From NCBI GenBank assembly GCA_015065085.1, contig SVQW01000002.1:196197-260196 (forward strand): a stretch of 64,000 bases of DNA, written 5' to 3'. The stretch comes from Oscillospiraceae bacterium (GTDB lineage: Bacteria > Bacillota > Clostridia > Oscillospirales > SIG627). The notes below the pieces were generated by a model. That model made no database searches. It was not told the origin of the DNA and saw nothing but the letters and a program-made list of their open reading frames with translations. Made by a program: the position numbers and the translations under genes. Shown here in pieces: positions 8,898 through 17,937 of this stretch; within the stretch, counting starts at the first letter, position 1, and each line of letters starts with the position of its first letter.

Positions 8898-8926
8898 ATT
8901 CTACCATAACAACGTGGAAAAATCAA
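8898..8926 (-). promoter_or_regulatory. Sigma-A promoter of the TIM-barrel gene
   Basis: On the minus strand TTGATT (8926-8921) and TAGAAT (8903-8898) are 17 nt apart, about 30 nt upstream of the start codon. Confidence 0.7.
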
Positions 8927-9004
8927 TAGAATCTTATGTTTTATTCAAAAATTTGTAAAAAAGTGTGTATTTGAAAATATCACCGGTCTTTTTTTCTGCG
9001 GATA

Positions 9005-9033
9005 TTTACTTTTTGAGCGGTTTGTGATAGAAT
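9005..9033 (+). promoter_or_regulatory. Sigma-A promoter of dnaE
   Basis: TTTACT (9005-9010) and TAGAAT (9028-9033) are separated by 17 nt, 35 nt upstream of the dnaE start codon. Confidence 0.65.
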
Positions 9034-9068
9034 ATATGTAATTATTATTATTTTGGAAGGAAAAATCA

Positions 9069-12000
9069 ATGTCGGATTTCGTGCATCTGCATCTTCACAC
9101 CGAATACAGTCTCCTTGACGGAGCTTGCCGTATAAACAAAATGTTCGAAAGAATAAATGAATACGGTCAGTCTGCCGTCGCCATAACCGACCACGGTGCC
9201 ATGTTCGGCGCGGTGGAATTTTACCGTGCCGCAAAAGCGGCAGGCGTAAAGCCCATTATCGGATGCGAAGTATATATGGCAGAGCGCTCTATGCATGATA
9301 AGCAGTTTGAGCATGACAAAGAAAACTATCATCTGGTTCTTTTATGCAAAAACGAAACAGGCTATAAAAATCTGTGCAGGCTTGTTTCCGCCGCATATGT
9401 GGAAGGATTTTATTCAAAGCCACGTATAGACATGGAGCTTCTTAAAAACAACTGTGAAGGGCTTATCGCCCTTTCCGCCTGCCTTGCCGGCAGAATACCG
9501 CAGTATCTTCTGAACGGTATGTACGATGAAGCGTTAAAATATACCCTTGAAATGAAACGCATATTCGGCAGAGAGAATTTTTATCTTGAGCTGCAAAACC
9601 ACGGCTACAAAGAGCAGATGCAGGTCAACACACTTCTTGCGAAGCTGGCAAAGGACGCGGATGCAGAGCTTGTTGCAACCAACGATGTGCATTATCTTGA
9701 CAAGCAGGATGCCCAGAGCCAGGCGGTTCTGATGTGCATACAGACAAACTCTCTTATCACCGAGGGACGTCCCATAGGCTTTGAAACGGATGAATTCTAT
9801 TTAAAGAGCACCGACGAAATGAAAGCTCTTTTCAGCTCATATGAAAATGCGATCGAAAACACCGTAAAAATTGCTGATATGTGCAATTTTGACTTTGATT
9901 TTTCACAAACATTTCTTCCTGCCTTTGAAATTCCCAAAGGCTTTACCTCCAGAAGCTATCTTGAAAAGCTGATATTTGAAGGGCTTGAAAGACGGGGGTT
10001 TTCAGATAATGAAAAGTACATCAGCCGTATAAATCACGAAATGGATATAGTTTCCCGAATGGGCTACTGCGAATATTTTCTCATTGTAAACGATTTTGTG
10101 TCCTTCGCAAAGGAAAGCGGTATATTTGTCGGCCCCGGAAGAGGCTCGGGTGCCGGAAGTCTGTGTGCATATTGTCTGGGTATAACCGATATAGACCCAA
10201 TGCGATACGACCTGTTATTTGAGCGTTTTCTCAATCCGGAGCGTGTAAGCATGCCCGACTTTGATATAGATTTTTGTTATGAACGCCGTCACGAGGTCAT
10301 AGAATATGTATCAAGAAAGTACGGTGCGGACCACGTAACCCAGATAGTCACCTTTTCAACCATGGCGGCACGCGCCGTTATACGCGATGTCGGCCGTGCA
10401 CTTGGTATGCCCTATTCCGAGGTTGACCCCGTCGCCAAAAAAATCCCCCGCACTATCGGCATGAGTATTGATACGGCGCTTGAGGCAGTGCCGGAATTGC
10501 GTGAAATGTACCTGTCCTCACCCGATATCGCAAGGCTCATAAATATATCCAAAACCCTTGAGGGTATGCCGAGAAACCTTTCCATTCATGCGGCAGGAGT
10601 GGTTATAACCGACCGTCCCACGCAGGAATATGTTCCGCTGTGCACGGGAAATGACGATGTTATTATCACCCAGTACCCAATGAATACTTTGGCAGATTTG
10701 GGACTTCTTAAAATAGACTTTCTGGGTCTGCGCTATCTCACCATACTCAAGGACACCCAGAACATGATACGCCGCCGTGTGCCGGATTTTGATATACACA
10801 ACATACCCGAAAATGACCCGAAAACCTTTGAAATGCTTTCAAAGGGTCACACGGTGGGTATATTTCAGCTTGAATCTGGCGGTATGCGTAATCTTATCAT
10901 GTCCATGAAGCCACGGTGCCTTGAAGATATTATTGCCGCAATCTCTCTCTACCGACCCGGTCCCATGGATTCAATACCCAAATATCTGGAAAACCGCAAA
11001 AAAGATAAAATCACTTATACCACTCCCCTGCTGGAGGATATTCTTTCCGTTACCCACGGATGCATAGTATACCAGGAGCAGGTAATGCAGATATTCAGAA
11101 AGCTTGCGGGCTATTCATTCGGCAGAGCAGACATTGTACGTCGCGCCATGGCTAAAAAGAAGCTGGATGTAATGCAAAACGAGCGTCAGACATTTCTGTA
11201 CGGAAAAGAGGGTGAATGTCCCGGTGCTCTTGCAAACGGTGTAACAAAAGAAGCGGCGGAAAGAATATTTGACGACATGGCAGAGTTTGCAAAATACGCA
11301 TTCAGCAAATCTCATGCCGCACCGTACAGTCTTATCGCTTATCAGACGGCATATCTCAAATGCCATTATCCCCATGAATACATGGCGGCAATGCTGACCG
11401 CACAGCTGGAGCAAACTGAAAAAATGCCGCTTTACATCAACGAATGCCGCAGAATGGGAATACAGGTTTTGCCCCCCGATATAAACGAAAGCGACACGGT
11501 ATTTACGGTACAGGACGGGAATATACGTTTCGGGCTTCTGGCAGTGAAAAATGTAGGGCTCAGTTTTCTGAGGGATATACTGACTCAGCGCGGAATACAG
11601 CCATTTGTTTCACTGGAGGATTTTATTATCCGCATGAGCCCATATTCCCCCAACAAACGCATGATAGAAAGTCTTATACGCTGCGGAGCATTTGACTGTT
11701 TTGGTTTCTTCCGCACACAGCTGATGGCAGTATACGACATGGCACTGGAAAGCATGGCTCAGATAAACCGCGCCAACGTAGCAGGACAGCTTGACCTTTT
11801 TTCGCAGCCCCAGAACAAGCAAAGCGGCGGCATGCTTTCAATAAAATATCCCGACCTCAAAGAATATATATACAGCGAAAAACTGCTTATGGAAAAAGAG
11901 GCTACCGGACTTTATCTGTCCGGCAACCCCTTGTATGAATACACAGATGAGGCTTCACGCAGAAGAACGGTGTGTATTTCCGATATTCACGACGCACTCG

Positions 12001-12563
12001 AAAACGGCAGAGGCGCCTACGGCGACGGAAGCGTTGTTACGCTTTTGGGAATAATAAGTGACAAAAAACAAAAAATACTTAAAAACAACACTCAGATGTT
12101 CTTTTTGACCTTAGAAGATCTCACCGGCTCTGCCGAAGTAATTGTTTTCCCGAAAACGGCTCAGACATATTCTCATAATATAGTCAAGGACAGTGTAGTT
12201 TTAATTACCGGCGAGGTTTCCCCAAAAGATGACGAGTTAAAAATACTGGCGCGCACGATAATTCCCGCCGAGAAAAACAAAAACGGCTACGATGAAAATG
12301 CAGTGCTGTCTGTGCAAAACCAAGCTTCTCAAAAGAAATACGGTAATAAAAAGCTGTTTTTACGAATCCCATCACGGGACAGCAGTGAATTCAGACGTAC
12401 CAAAGCCTTGCTTGAAATATTTGACGGACAGTGTGAGACGGTATTTTACTGTGCCGACACACAAAGCGCTTTCCAGATAAAGGAGCTTTTGTGCTATCCG
12501 TCCGACTTTGTTATTTCACAATTAAAGGAACTTCTTGGAGAAAAGAACGTCATATTGAAATAA
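9069..12563 (+). CDS. dnaE: DNA polymerase III subunit alpha (DnaE type)
   Basis: This 1164-residue replicative polymerase has the DnaE order of domains. An N-terminal PHP domain (about 3-205) opens with HLHLHTEYSLLDG. The polymerase core has GPGRGSGAGS and the catalytic aspartates in PDFDIDF (about 396-402), followed by the fingers segment with YQEQVMQI and ADIVRRAMAKKK. A helix-hairpin-helix region follows, and a C-terminal OB fold lies at about 985-1060. It lacks the exonuclease insertion that marks PolC. The ATG has a GGAAGG site 8 nt upstream. In Bacillota with PolC, DnaE extends primers; whether PolC exists here cannot be seen. It is single-gene, divergent from the gene at 7031. Confidence 0.97.
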   Translation: MSDFVHLHLHTEYSLLDGACRINKMFERINEYGQSAVAITDHGAMFGAVEFYRAAKAAGVKPIIGCEVYMAERSMHDKQFEHDKENYHLVLLCKNETGYKNLCRLVSAAYVEGFYSKPRIDMELLKNNCEGLIALSACLAGRIPQYLLNGMYDEALKYTLEMKRIFGRENFYLELQNHGYKEQMQVNTLLAKLAKDADAELVATNDVHYLDKQDAQSQAVLMCIQTNSLITEGRPIGFETDEFYLKSTDEMKALFSSYENAIENTVKIADMCNFDFDFSQTFLPAFEIPKGFTSRSYLEKLIFEGLERRGFSDNEKYISRINHEMDIVSRMGYCEYFLIVNDFVSFAKESGIFVGPGRGSGAGSLCAYCLGITDIDPMRYDLLFERFLNPERVSMPDFDIDFCYERRHEVIEYVSRKYGADHVTQIVTFSTMAARAVIRDVGRALGMPYSEVDPVAKKIPRTIGMSIDTALEAVPELREMYLSSPDIARLINISKTLEGMPRNLSIHAAGVVITDRPTQEYVPLCTGNDDVIITQYPMNTLADLGLLKIDFLGLRYLTILKDTQNMIRRRVPDFDIHNIPENDPKTFEMLSKGHTVGIFQLESGGMRNLIMSMKPRCLEDIIAAISLYRPGPMDSIPKYLENRKKDKITYTTPLLEDILSVTHGCIVYQEQVMQIFRKLAGYSFGRADIVRRAMAKKKLDVMQNERQTFLYGKEGECPGALANGVTKEAAERIFDDMAEFAKYAFSKSHAAPYSLIAYQTAYLKCHYPHEYMAAMLTAQLEQTEKMPLYINECRRMGIQVLPPDINESDTVFTVQDGNIRFGLLAVKNVGLSFLRDILTQRGIQPFVSLEDFIIRMSPYSPNKRMIESLIRCGAFDCFGFFRTQLMAVYDMALESMAQINRANVAGQLDLFSQPQNKQSGGMLSIKYPDLKEYIYSEKLLMEKEATGLYLSGNPLYEYTDEASRRRTVCISDIHDALENGRGAYGDGSVVTLLGIISDKKQKILKNNTQMFFLTLEDLTGSAEVIVFPKTAQTYSHNIVKDSVVLITGEVSPKDDELKILARTIIPAEKNKNGYDENAVLSVQNQASQKKYGNKKLFLRIPSRDSSEFRRTKALLEIFDGQCETVFYCADTQSAFQIKELLCYPSDFVISQLKELLGEKNVILK

Positions 12564-12566
12564 GCT

Positions 12567-12779
12567 TCAGTGTTGTGGCAGTATGTTTCTTCTGTTGCGC
12601 AAACCATAATCAGGCATGCCTTCACGGAAGGAATCATAGAAATGATAATCATACGCAACAATGCGTTTTTCCTCTCTTTCAGCCCCCTTCACCGCCGCCA
12701 GAGCGAACATTATGCTTAAAAAGACGGCGAGAATGATTATAAACCATTTAGACCTCAAAACATTTAACAATTTTTTCAT
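12567..12779 (-). CDS. Possible small single-pass membrane protein
   Basis: A reading frame of about 70 codons starts MKKLLNVLRSKW and has one strong hydrophobic segment (FIIILAVFLSIMFALAAV), then a charged tail with HFYDSFREG. It ends 4 nt from the dnaE stop, convergent. A GAGG lies 13 nt upstream of this ATG, and closer to two upstream in-frame ATGs (12788 and 12797). The membrane topology looks real, but no family was recognised, and chance cannot be excluded. Confidence 0.45.
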   Translation of the reverse strand: MKKLLNVLRSKWFIIILAVFLSIMFALAAVKGAEREEKRIVAYDYHFYDSFREGMPDYGLRNRRNILPQH

Positions 12780-12893
12780 AAATGACATATACCTCATTTT
12801 TAAGTTTGTGATAGTATTATTTTGTATATTTTGAAAAATCATATTCAATATGAAGAATAATTGTCATTTATAATTACACGAAAGGTGTCTATG

Positions 12894-15764
12894 ATGAAAA
12901 CGAAAAAACAAAATCGGCACAGCACCTTATTCATCCTCAAAACGGTGTGGAAATATCTTTCAAAGATAATCACAGTTTCTCTGAGCGTGTTTTTTACACT
13001 GTTTATAATTGCCGTAATAACGGGTGTCATAATGGCATCGGCGCTTGCCATATATGTAAAGAATTACATTGACCCCACATTTGATATTCCCGACCTTCAA
13101 AGCAATATAGACCTCTCCACCACACTGTATTATAACGACCGCTCTGACCCAAGCGGTATACCAAGCTGGGTGGAGATGGAGGATGAACAGCTTCATGCTT
13201 CCGAAAACCGCACATGGGTATCCTACGACAAAATACCCGAAAATCTTATAAATGCCTTTATCGCCATTGAAGACAAGCGCTTCAGAACACACAACGGCAT
13301 TGATTACCGCCGTACAATCGGTGCGTTTCTCGAGTTGGCAAAGGGAAATACCTCCTACGGTGGTTCAACCATAACTCAACAGCTTATAAAAAACAACACC
13401 GGTCAGGACCAAACCACCATACAGCGCAAAATTCAGGAAATAATGCAGGCTCTTGACCTTGAAAAACGCCGTTCCAAAGAAGAAATAATGGAAATGTACC
13501 TCAACACCATCTACCTCTCACAAGGTCAGTACGGTGTACAGGCGGCGGCTGATGAATATTTCGGCAAGGATGTCATTGACCTGACCCTTGTTGAATGTGC
13601 CGCCATTGCCTCCATAACCCAATATCCCACCAAGTGGGATCCACGACAGAACCCGGACAACAACAAGGAACGCCGCAGCGTAGTCCTTGACCAGATGCTT
13701 GACCAGGATCTCATAACGCAGGAAGAATATGACGAGGCCTACAATGCCGAGCTTGTACTGGTAAAGAAAGAAGAACACAAGAGAAACGAAAAGATACGCT
13801 CTTATTTCATAGATCAGACCATAACCGATGTGATAAACGACCTGATGAGCGAAAAGGGCTACTCCGAGGAAATGGCAAAGCATCTTGTTTATGCCGGAGG
13901 TCTCAAAATTTACACCACTGTTGACCCGAATGTACAGAGTATTCTTGAAGAAGTATACGAAGAGGAAAACGAACAGTTCTTCCAGCTCAACGGCAACGGA
14001 ATGGAGCCTCAGAGCGCCATGGTTATCATGGATCACACCAACGGCGATATCGTGGCAATGGTAGGCGGACGCGGAGAAAAAGATCTTAATCTGGGTCTCA
14101 ATCGTGCAACCCAGAGTAAGCGTCAGCCGGGTTCGGCAATGAAGCCGATTGCGGTTTATGCCCCGGCAATCGACCTCGGGCTTCTCACCTATGGTTCCTG
14201 CATAGACGACACTCCTCCTCTTTACGTAAACAATTCTCCCTGGCCCAAAAACGCCAATAACACTTACAGCGGACATGTTTCGCTGGCCCGTGCCATTGCA
14301 TACTCCTACAACACAACCGCCATACGTTCCTATTTACAGCTTGGCGATGAATACGTTTTCAACAATCTGCGTGACAAATTCCACATAACCACGCTGGTGG
14401 ATGAGATAACACTGGACAGCGGCAAGGTTCTCACTGACCATACTCCGTCACTGGCTCTGGGCGGTCTTACCTATGGTGTCACTGTTCGCGAAATGGCAGG
14501 TGCATATTCTGTTTTTGCCAACCGAGGCATTTACTCAAAACCCCGAACCTATATAAAAGTACTGGACAAGGACAACAACGTTCTTCTCTCCAACGAGGGT
14601 AAACAGCAGATATCCGTTTCTTCCGACACCGCGGCAATAATGACAAGGCTTTTGCAAAACGTTGTGGATTACGGTACAGGTGCTTCAATCGACCTTAAAA
14701 ACCGAATCAATGTGGCAGGAAAAACAGGTTCTACAACGGACAACAAGGACCTTTATTTCTGCGGATATACCCCCTACTACACCGCCGCAATTTGGGTGGG
14801 CTACGATATTCCCCGCGTGCTTTCCAACACAAAGATTGCCACCGCCGCATGGAACACCGTAATGAAAAAAATACACGAGCCCATTATAGAAAAATCCAAG
14901 GCTGATGGAACGGCACTTAAAAGCTTTGATGAGAATTGTTCAAATCTGGTTCAGGCTCAATTCTGTATAGACTCCGGTATGAAGCCGGGTCCCAATTGTG
15001 CCCTCGACCCTCGCGGAAGCCGCACATCTGTGGGATGGTTTTCCAGGGACAATCTTCCCACGCGTACCTGTACGGCTCACGTGGCGACACGCTGGGACGT
15101 AACAACAGGTGCAGTGGCAGGTCCCGGATGTCCCGATGACTACTGTGTCAATATTTCGCTGGTGCGTGAAAACGGACGTTCTTTCAATTCCAAGCTTTCC
15201 AATGTGTATATCACGGATGCTCAGTATATCTGGAGAGATGTTCCGACAGGCTATGTGTACCCCACCGTACCTTCGGTTCCTTTCTTTTCAAATGCACTGC
15301 CCGACGGCATAAACGCAGGCTTTGCTGCTGAAGCACGTCCAAAAAACAGCTATTGCTTTGAGCATAACGACCCGAATATAAAAATCGAGGACATCATCCC
15401 CGATGCTCCGTCGGACGGATACGAGGACGAAGTGATATCGCCCGATGATGTATTGCCGGATAACGGCGAGGGTACTATACCCGACACGGGCGAAACACCA
15501 GATATACAGCCCGACGCAACAGATGACCAAGTTCAGACACCCGTTCCGGATGACACTCAGCCCCCATCGGATGTGGATACTCCGGAGGATTTGCCTGCCG
15601 TACCGGACAGTGTCGAAGACCCCGAAGCAACACCGCCCGAAACAACTGACACACCTGCTGTGGACGAAACCCCATCAGAAGCACAGACCTCTTCGGAAGA
15701 CAGCACAAAAACTCCCGATGTTCCATTTCCCGATGAGCTGCCTGTGATAGACAACGCCCAATAA
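12894..15764 (+). CDS. Class A penicillin-binding protein (transglycosylase/transpeptidase)
   Basis: This bifunctional peptidoglycan synthase of about 956 residues is anchored by one N-terminal membrane segment (about 25-50). The GT51 transglycosylase domain shows AIEDKRF (about 123-129), GGSTITQQL and the RKIQEI...MYLNTIYL block. The transpeptidase has SAMK (active Ser about 413), SYN and KTGS (about 609). The last 130 residues are a disordered tail rich in Pro, Asp, Glu and Thr, common in clostridial PBPs. Start choice: AAAGGTG (12881-12887) lies 6 nt before the ATG at 12894; the preceding ATG at 12891 is also possible. It polymerises and cross-links the wall outside the membrane. Its terminator has been invaded by the element at 15769-16061. 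Confidence 0.95.
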   Translation: MKTKKQNRHSTLFILKTVWKYLSKIITVSLSVFFTLFIIAVITGVIMASALAIYVKNYIDPTFDIPDLQSNIDLSTTLYYNDRSDPSGIPSWVEMEDEQLHASENRTWVSYDKIPENLINAFIAIEDKRFRTHNGIDYRRTIGAFLELAKGNTSYGGSTITQQLIKNNTGQDQTTIQRKIQEIMQALDLEKRRSKEEIMEMYLNTIYLSQGQYGVQAAADEYFGKDVIDLTLVECAAIASITQYPTKWDPRQNPDNNKERRSVVLDQMLDQDLITQEEYDEAYNAELVLVKKEEHKRNEKIRSYFIDQTITDVINDLMSEKGYSEEMAKHLVYAGGLKIYTTVDPNVQSILEEVYEEENEQFFQLNGNGMEPQSAMVIMDHTNGDIVAMVGGRGEKDLNLGLNRATQSKRQPGSAMKPIAVYAPAIDLGLLTYGSCIDDTPPLYVNNSPWPKNANNTYSGHVSLARAIAYSYNTTAIRSYLQLGDEYVFNNLRDKFHITTLVDEITLDSGKVLTDHTPSLALGGLTYGVTVREMAGAYSVFANRGIYSKPRTYIKVLDKDNNVLLSNEGKQQISVSSDTAAIMTRLLQNVVDYGTGASIDLKNRINVAGKTGSTTDNKDLYFCGYTPYYTAAIWVGYDIPRVLSNTKIATAAWNTVMKKIHEPIIEKSKADGTALKSFDENCSNLVQAQFCIDSGMKPGPNCALDPRGSRTSVGWFSRDNLPTRTCTAHVATRWDVTTGAVAGPGCPDDYCVNISLVRENGRSFNSKLSNVYITDAQYIWRDVPTGYVYPTVPSVPFFSNALPDGINAGFAAEARPKNSYCFEHNDPNIKIEDIIPDAPSDGYEDEVISPDDVLPDNGEGTIPDTGETPDIQPDATDDQVQTPVPDDTQPPSDVDTPEDLPAVPDSVEDPEATPPETTDTPAVDETPSEAQTSSEDSTKTPDVPFPDELPVIDNAQ

Positions 15765-15768
15765 ATAC

Positions 15769-16061
15769 AAATGGCTGAGCGATAATGTATTGTGTTATAA
15801 AGGATAGTTAAATAAGAAAAAACCTCTGAAAACGGCATGAAAAGCCAAATTCAGAGGTTTTATTTATCCGGTGATATGTTGTCTTGCGACAACGCGATAT
15901 ATTTGCTTACGCAAATTCGGATATAATATAAATTCTCGTCACGAAGTGACATATCGCGCCGCTTGCGGCATATCGAGTGCGAAGCATATATATCAAATTC
16001 CGCAGGAATTTATATCGCTGCGCAGTGTCCCCCCGGACACTGCGCTAATGCTCAGCCATTT
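15769..16061. repeat. Hairpin-array element inside a terminator loop, copy A
   Basis: This is the first of two related non-coding elements (the other is at 45329-45596). The outer arms AAATGGCTGAGC (15769-15780) and GCTCAGCCATTT (16050-16061) pair perfectly and are followed by a T run, so they look like a split intrinsic terminator. Between them is a string of hairpins: a 12-bp stem (15819-15830 with 15850-15861), GTTGTC/GACAAC, ATTTGC/GCAAAT, GTCAC/GTGAC, GCCGC/GCGGC, AAATTCC/GGAATTT and GCGCAGTGTCC/GGACACTGCGC. GATAT or ATATC links most of them. No reading frame of note is present. It lies between two convergent genes. Confidence 0.85.
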
Positions 16062-16063
16062 TT

Positions 16064-16264
16064 TTAAAACTCTATTTCGTGATTAGCCAGCTGCTGTACA
16101 AGAGCTTTCATTTCCTTTTTTGAATTAACGCTATGCGCTCTGTCAATTACATTCTGTTTCTGTTCAGCGGTGAGACCCGCAAAATACTCCATTGCAGGCA
16201 TATTCTGCGCGAATGCCATTCCGAGTCCCAAAGGTATCTGACTGTTATTCGTCAAATCGTTCAT
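16064..16264 (-). CDS. Conserved small clostridial protein, function unknown
   Basis: This 66-residue protein has the pattern NNSQIPLGLGMAFAQN, then LTAEQKQNVI and a closing SKKEMKALV helix. To my recollection this is a widespread small protein of Clostridia with no known function. It is soluble with no signal peptide and is predicted largely helical. GGGGGTG lies 6 nt before the ATG. Its stop codon is 2 nt from the terminator arm of element A, so the element separates it from the PBP gene. Confidence 0.85.
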   Translation of the reverse strand: MNDLTNNSQIPLGLGMAFAQNMPAMEYFAGLTAEQKQNVIDRAHSVNSKKEMKALVQQLANHEIEF

Positions 16265-16351
16265 TTTTTCACCCCCGGAAATAGTATTACTCGCCGAGAA
16301 TGAATTATTATGTAATATTATTGACGCACAAGCATTAATTTTCCCGCAATT

Positions 16352-17095
16352 TTAAAATGTTGAATTTTCGGGAATAACATATGCGGCGTTGACATAACCT
16401 CCGCTCTGCAAACGGTACCAAAGACCGCATTTGCATGTAATTTCCAAAATACTGCCATTGGCGGCACGCCCGATAACAGCCGCCGAAGAATCCGGGGCAT
16501 TTCGTATATTGACTCCTGTGCCATCGGTGGTAACAATCCCCCGCACAAATGGCGGCGGTGTGAAAAACGGAACTCCCACAAATTCTGCCGTCGCACGAGC
16601 AAGTACACGGGCGATATTCTCAATGTTTGCCTTTATCCATGCCTCGTCCTGAGGATTATCATGATAGCCCGTCTCCACAAGAATTGCCGGAGCACGTGTC
16701 TTATTAAGCTCTATGAGCGTGTCCAGAGGTACAATGTTTACCCTTGAAGGAATGGGGTATATTGTACGATAATATCGTGCTGTTATCTGAGCGTATCTTC
16801 GACCCGAAGCACTTGTAGGATAATAGTAAATGTCACACCCTCTCAAAAGACCCGAAAGCTCGGGCGGTGCGGAATTGGAATGGATGGCAAGATATGCGTC
16901 AAAATTGAAAACATTGGCATTATCTGCAGACTGCTGCGCCGTCATCCAGGGTCTGTTACGCTCATAGCATATATCGGACGCATTAAGATAAGGAACAATC
17001 GCATCTGCGATCAGATTGGCATAATATTCCTCTGTTCCACCGCTCAAAAACGGATTAAACTCCTGACCGGACGGACTCAAATATATACAAGCCAT
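16352..17095 (-). CDS. N-acetylmuramoyl-L-alanine amidase (amidase_3) with SH3 domain, atypical zinc site
   Basis: This 247-residue protein has an amidase_3 domain (about 1-175) and a bacterial SH3 domain (about 185-242, VNIRNAPDSSAAVIG...). The zinc Glu is visible in GGTEEYYANLIA, the second zinc His in AIHSNSAP and the catalytic Glu in LVETGYHDN. The first zinc His, normally in a PGHGG motif, is missing: the segment reads LSPSGQEFN. I recall this SPS.QE.N variant from clostridial amidases, so it is probably a subfamily trait. There is no signal peptide, so release would need lysis or a special route. It is divergent from pdaA, across a 99-nt gap. Confidence 0.85.
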   Translation of the reverse strand: MACIYLSPSGQEFNPFLSGGTEEYYANLIADAIVPYLNASDICYERNRPWMTAQQSADNANVFNFDAYLAIHSNSAPPELSGLLRGCDIYYYPTSASGRRYAQITARYYRTIYPIPSRVNIVPLDTLIELNKTRAPAILVETGYHDNPQDEAWIKANIENIARVLARATAEFVGVPFFTPPPFVRGIVTTDGTGVNIRNAPDSSAAVIGRAANGSILEITCKCGLWYRLQSGGYVNAAYVIPENSTF

Positions 17096-17194
17096 GCTTA
17101 AATCACCTCGGTATCATTATATTACCCCGACATTTTTTGTGACACAAAGAACATAATATTTAGGGGCAAAAGTCCCGAAACGAGGTGTATTAAA

Positions 17195-17929
17195 ATGAAA
17201 AAATTTCTTGCAGCCGTAATTACGGTTATTTTTATATCATCAGTATTCGGAGTATCGGCAAAAAGCTGGTACACTCAAATCACCAAAGAACATGCCCGTC
17301 CCACAGTGCCGGATGAAGCAATTCTTAAAAAATACGATGCTATTGCGCTGGGGCCCGATCAAAAAAAGGTATATCTTACCTTTGATGCGGGATATGAAAA
17401 CGGTAATGTAAAACGCATTGCGGATATTTTGAAAAAAAATAATGTTCGCGGCGCATTTTTTATTCTGTCCAACATTGTCGAAACTCATCCCCAGCTGATA
17501 AAACAGCTGATTTCTGACGGTAATCTTGTTTGCAACCACACAAGAAAACATCCTGATATGTCGGCTAAAAGTGAACAGAATTTCAAAAATGAGCTCACTT
17601 CAATGGAGGAGTATTTCAAGGGCAAAACCGGTCACGAAATAGCAAAATTTTATCGTCCGCCGGAAGGAAAATATACGTCGGAAAATCTCAAATGGGCAAA
17701 AGAAATGGGTTACAAAACGGTTTTTTGGTCGGTGGCATATCATGACTGGGACAACAACAAGCAAATGCCACGGGACAAAGCGCTGAACATTCTTCTCGGG
17801 CGTGCACACAACGGTGCGGTGTATCTGCTTCATCCTACCTCAAAAACCAATGCCGAGGTACTGGATGAATTCATAAAAAAGCTGAAATCCGAAGGGTATG
17901 AATTCGGGCTTATAAGCGAGATGGAGTGA
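17195..17929 (+). CDS. pdaA: Delta-lactam-type polysaccharide deacetylase PdaA
   Basis: This 244-residue protein has a signal peptide (about 1-22) and one NodB-like deacetylase domain. The first motif is TFDAGYENG (about 62-70) rather than TFDDG, and the metal site reads NHTRKHPDMS. Both are typical of PdaA, which removes the acetyl group from muramic acid during formation of the muramic delta-lactam of spore cortex. RPPEGKYT and the closing LLHPTSKTN complete the domain. GAGGTG lies 7 nt upstream of the ATG. A second deacetylase follows directly, so the two are probably co-transcribed. Confidence 0.9.
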   Translation: MKKFLAAVITVIFISSVFGVSAKSWYTQITKEHARPTVPDEAILKKYDAIALGPDQKKVYLTFDAGYENGNVKRIADILKKNNVRGAFFILSNIVETHPQLIKQLISDGNLVCNHTRKHPDMSAKSEQNFKNELTSMEEYFKGKTGHEIAKFYRPPEGKYTSENLKWAKEMGYKTVFWSVAYHDWDNNKQMPRDKALNILLGRAHNGAVYLLHPTSKTNAEVLDEFIKKLKSEGYEFGLISEME

Positions 17930-17937
17930 GGCACAAG

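Noticed and set aside
7643-8929. A 428-codon open frame on the plus strand
   Set aside because: It is antisense to the barrel-like gene at 7031-8866, which has a promoter, a ribosome binding site and a coherent fold. The plus-strand translation is Cys-rich and shows no domain.
15769-16061. A classic insertion sequence or MITE with terminal inverted repeats
   Set aside because: The paired ends differ completely between the two copies, so they are local terminator arms and not the element's own repeats. No transposase frame is present.
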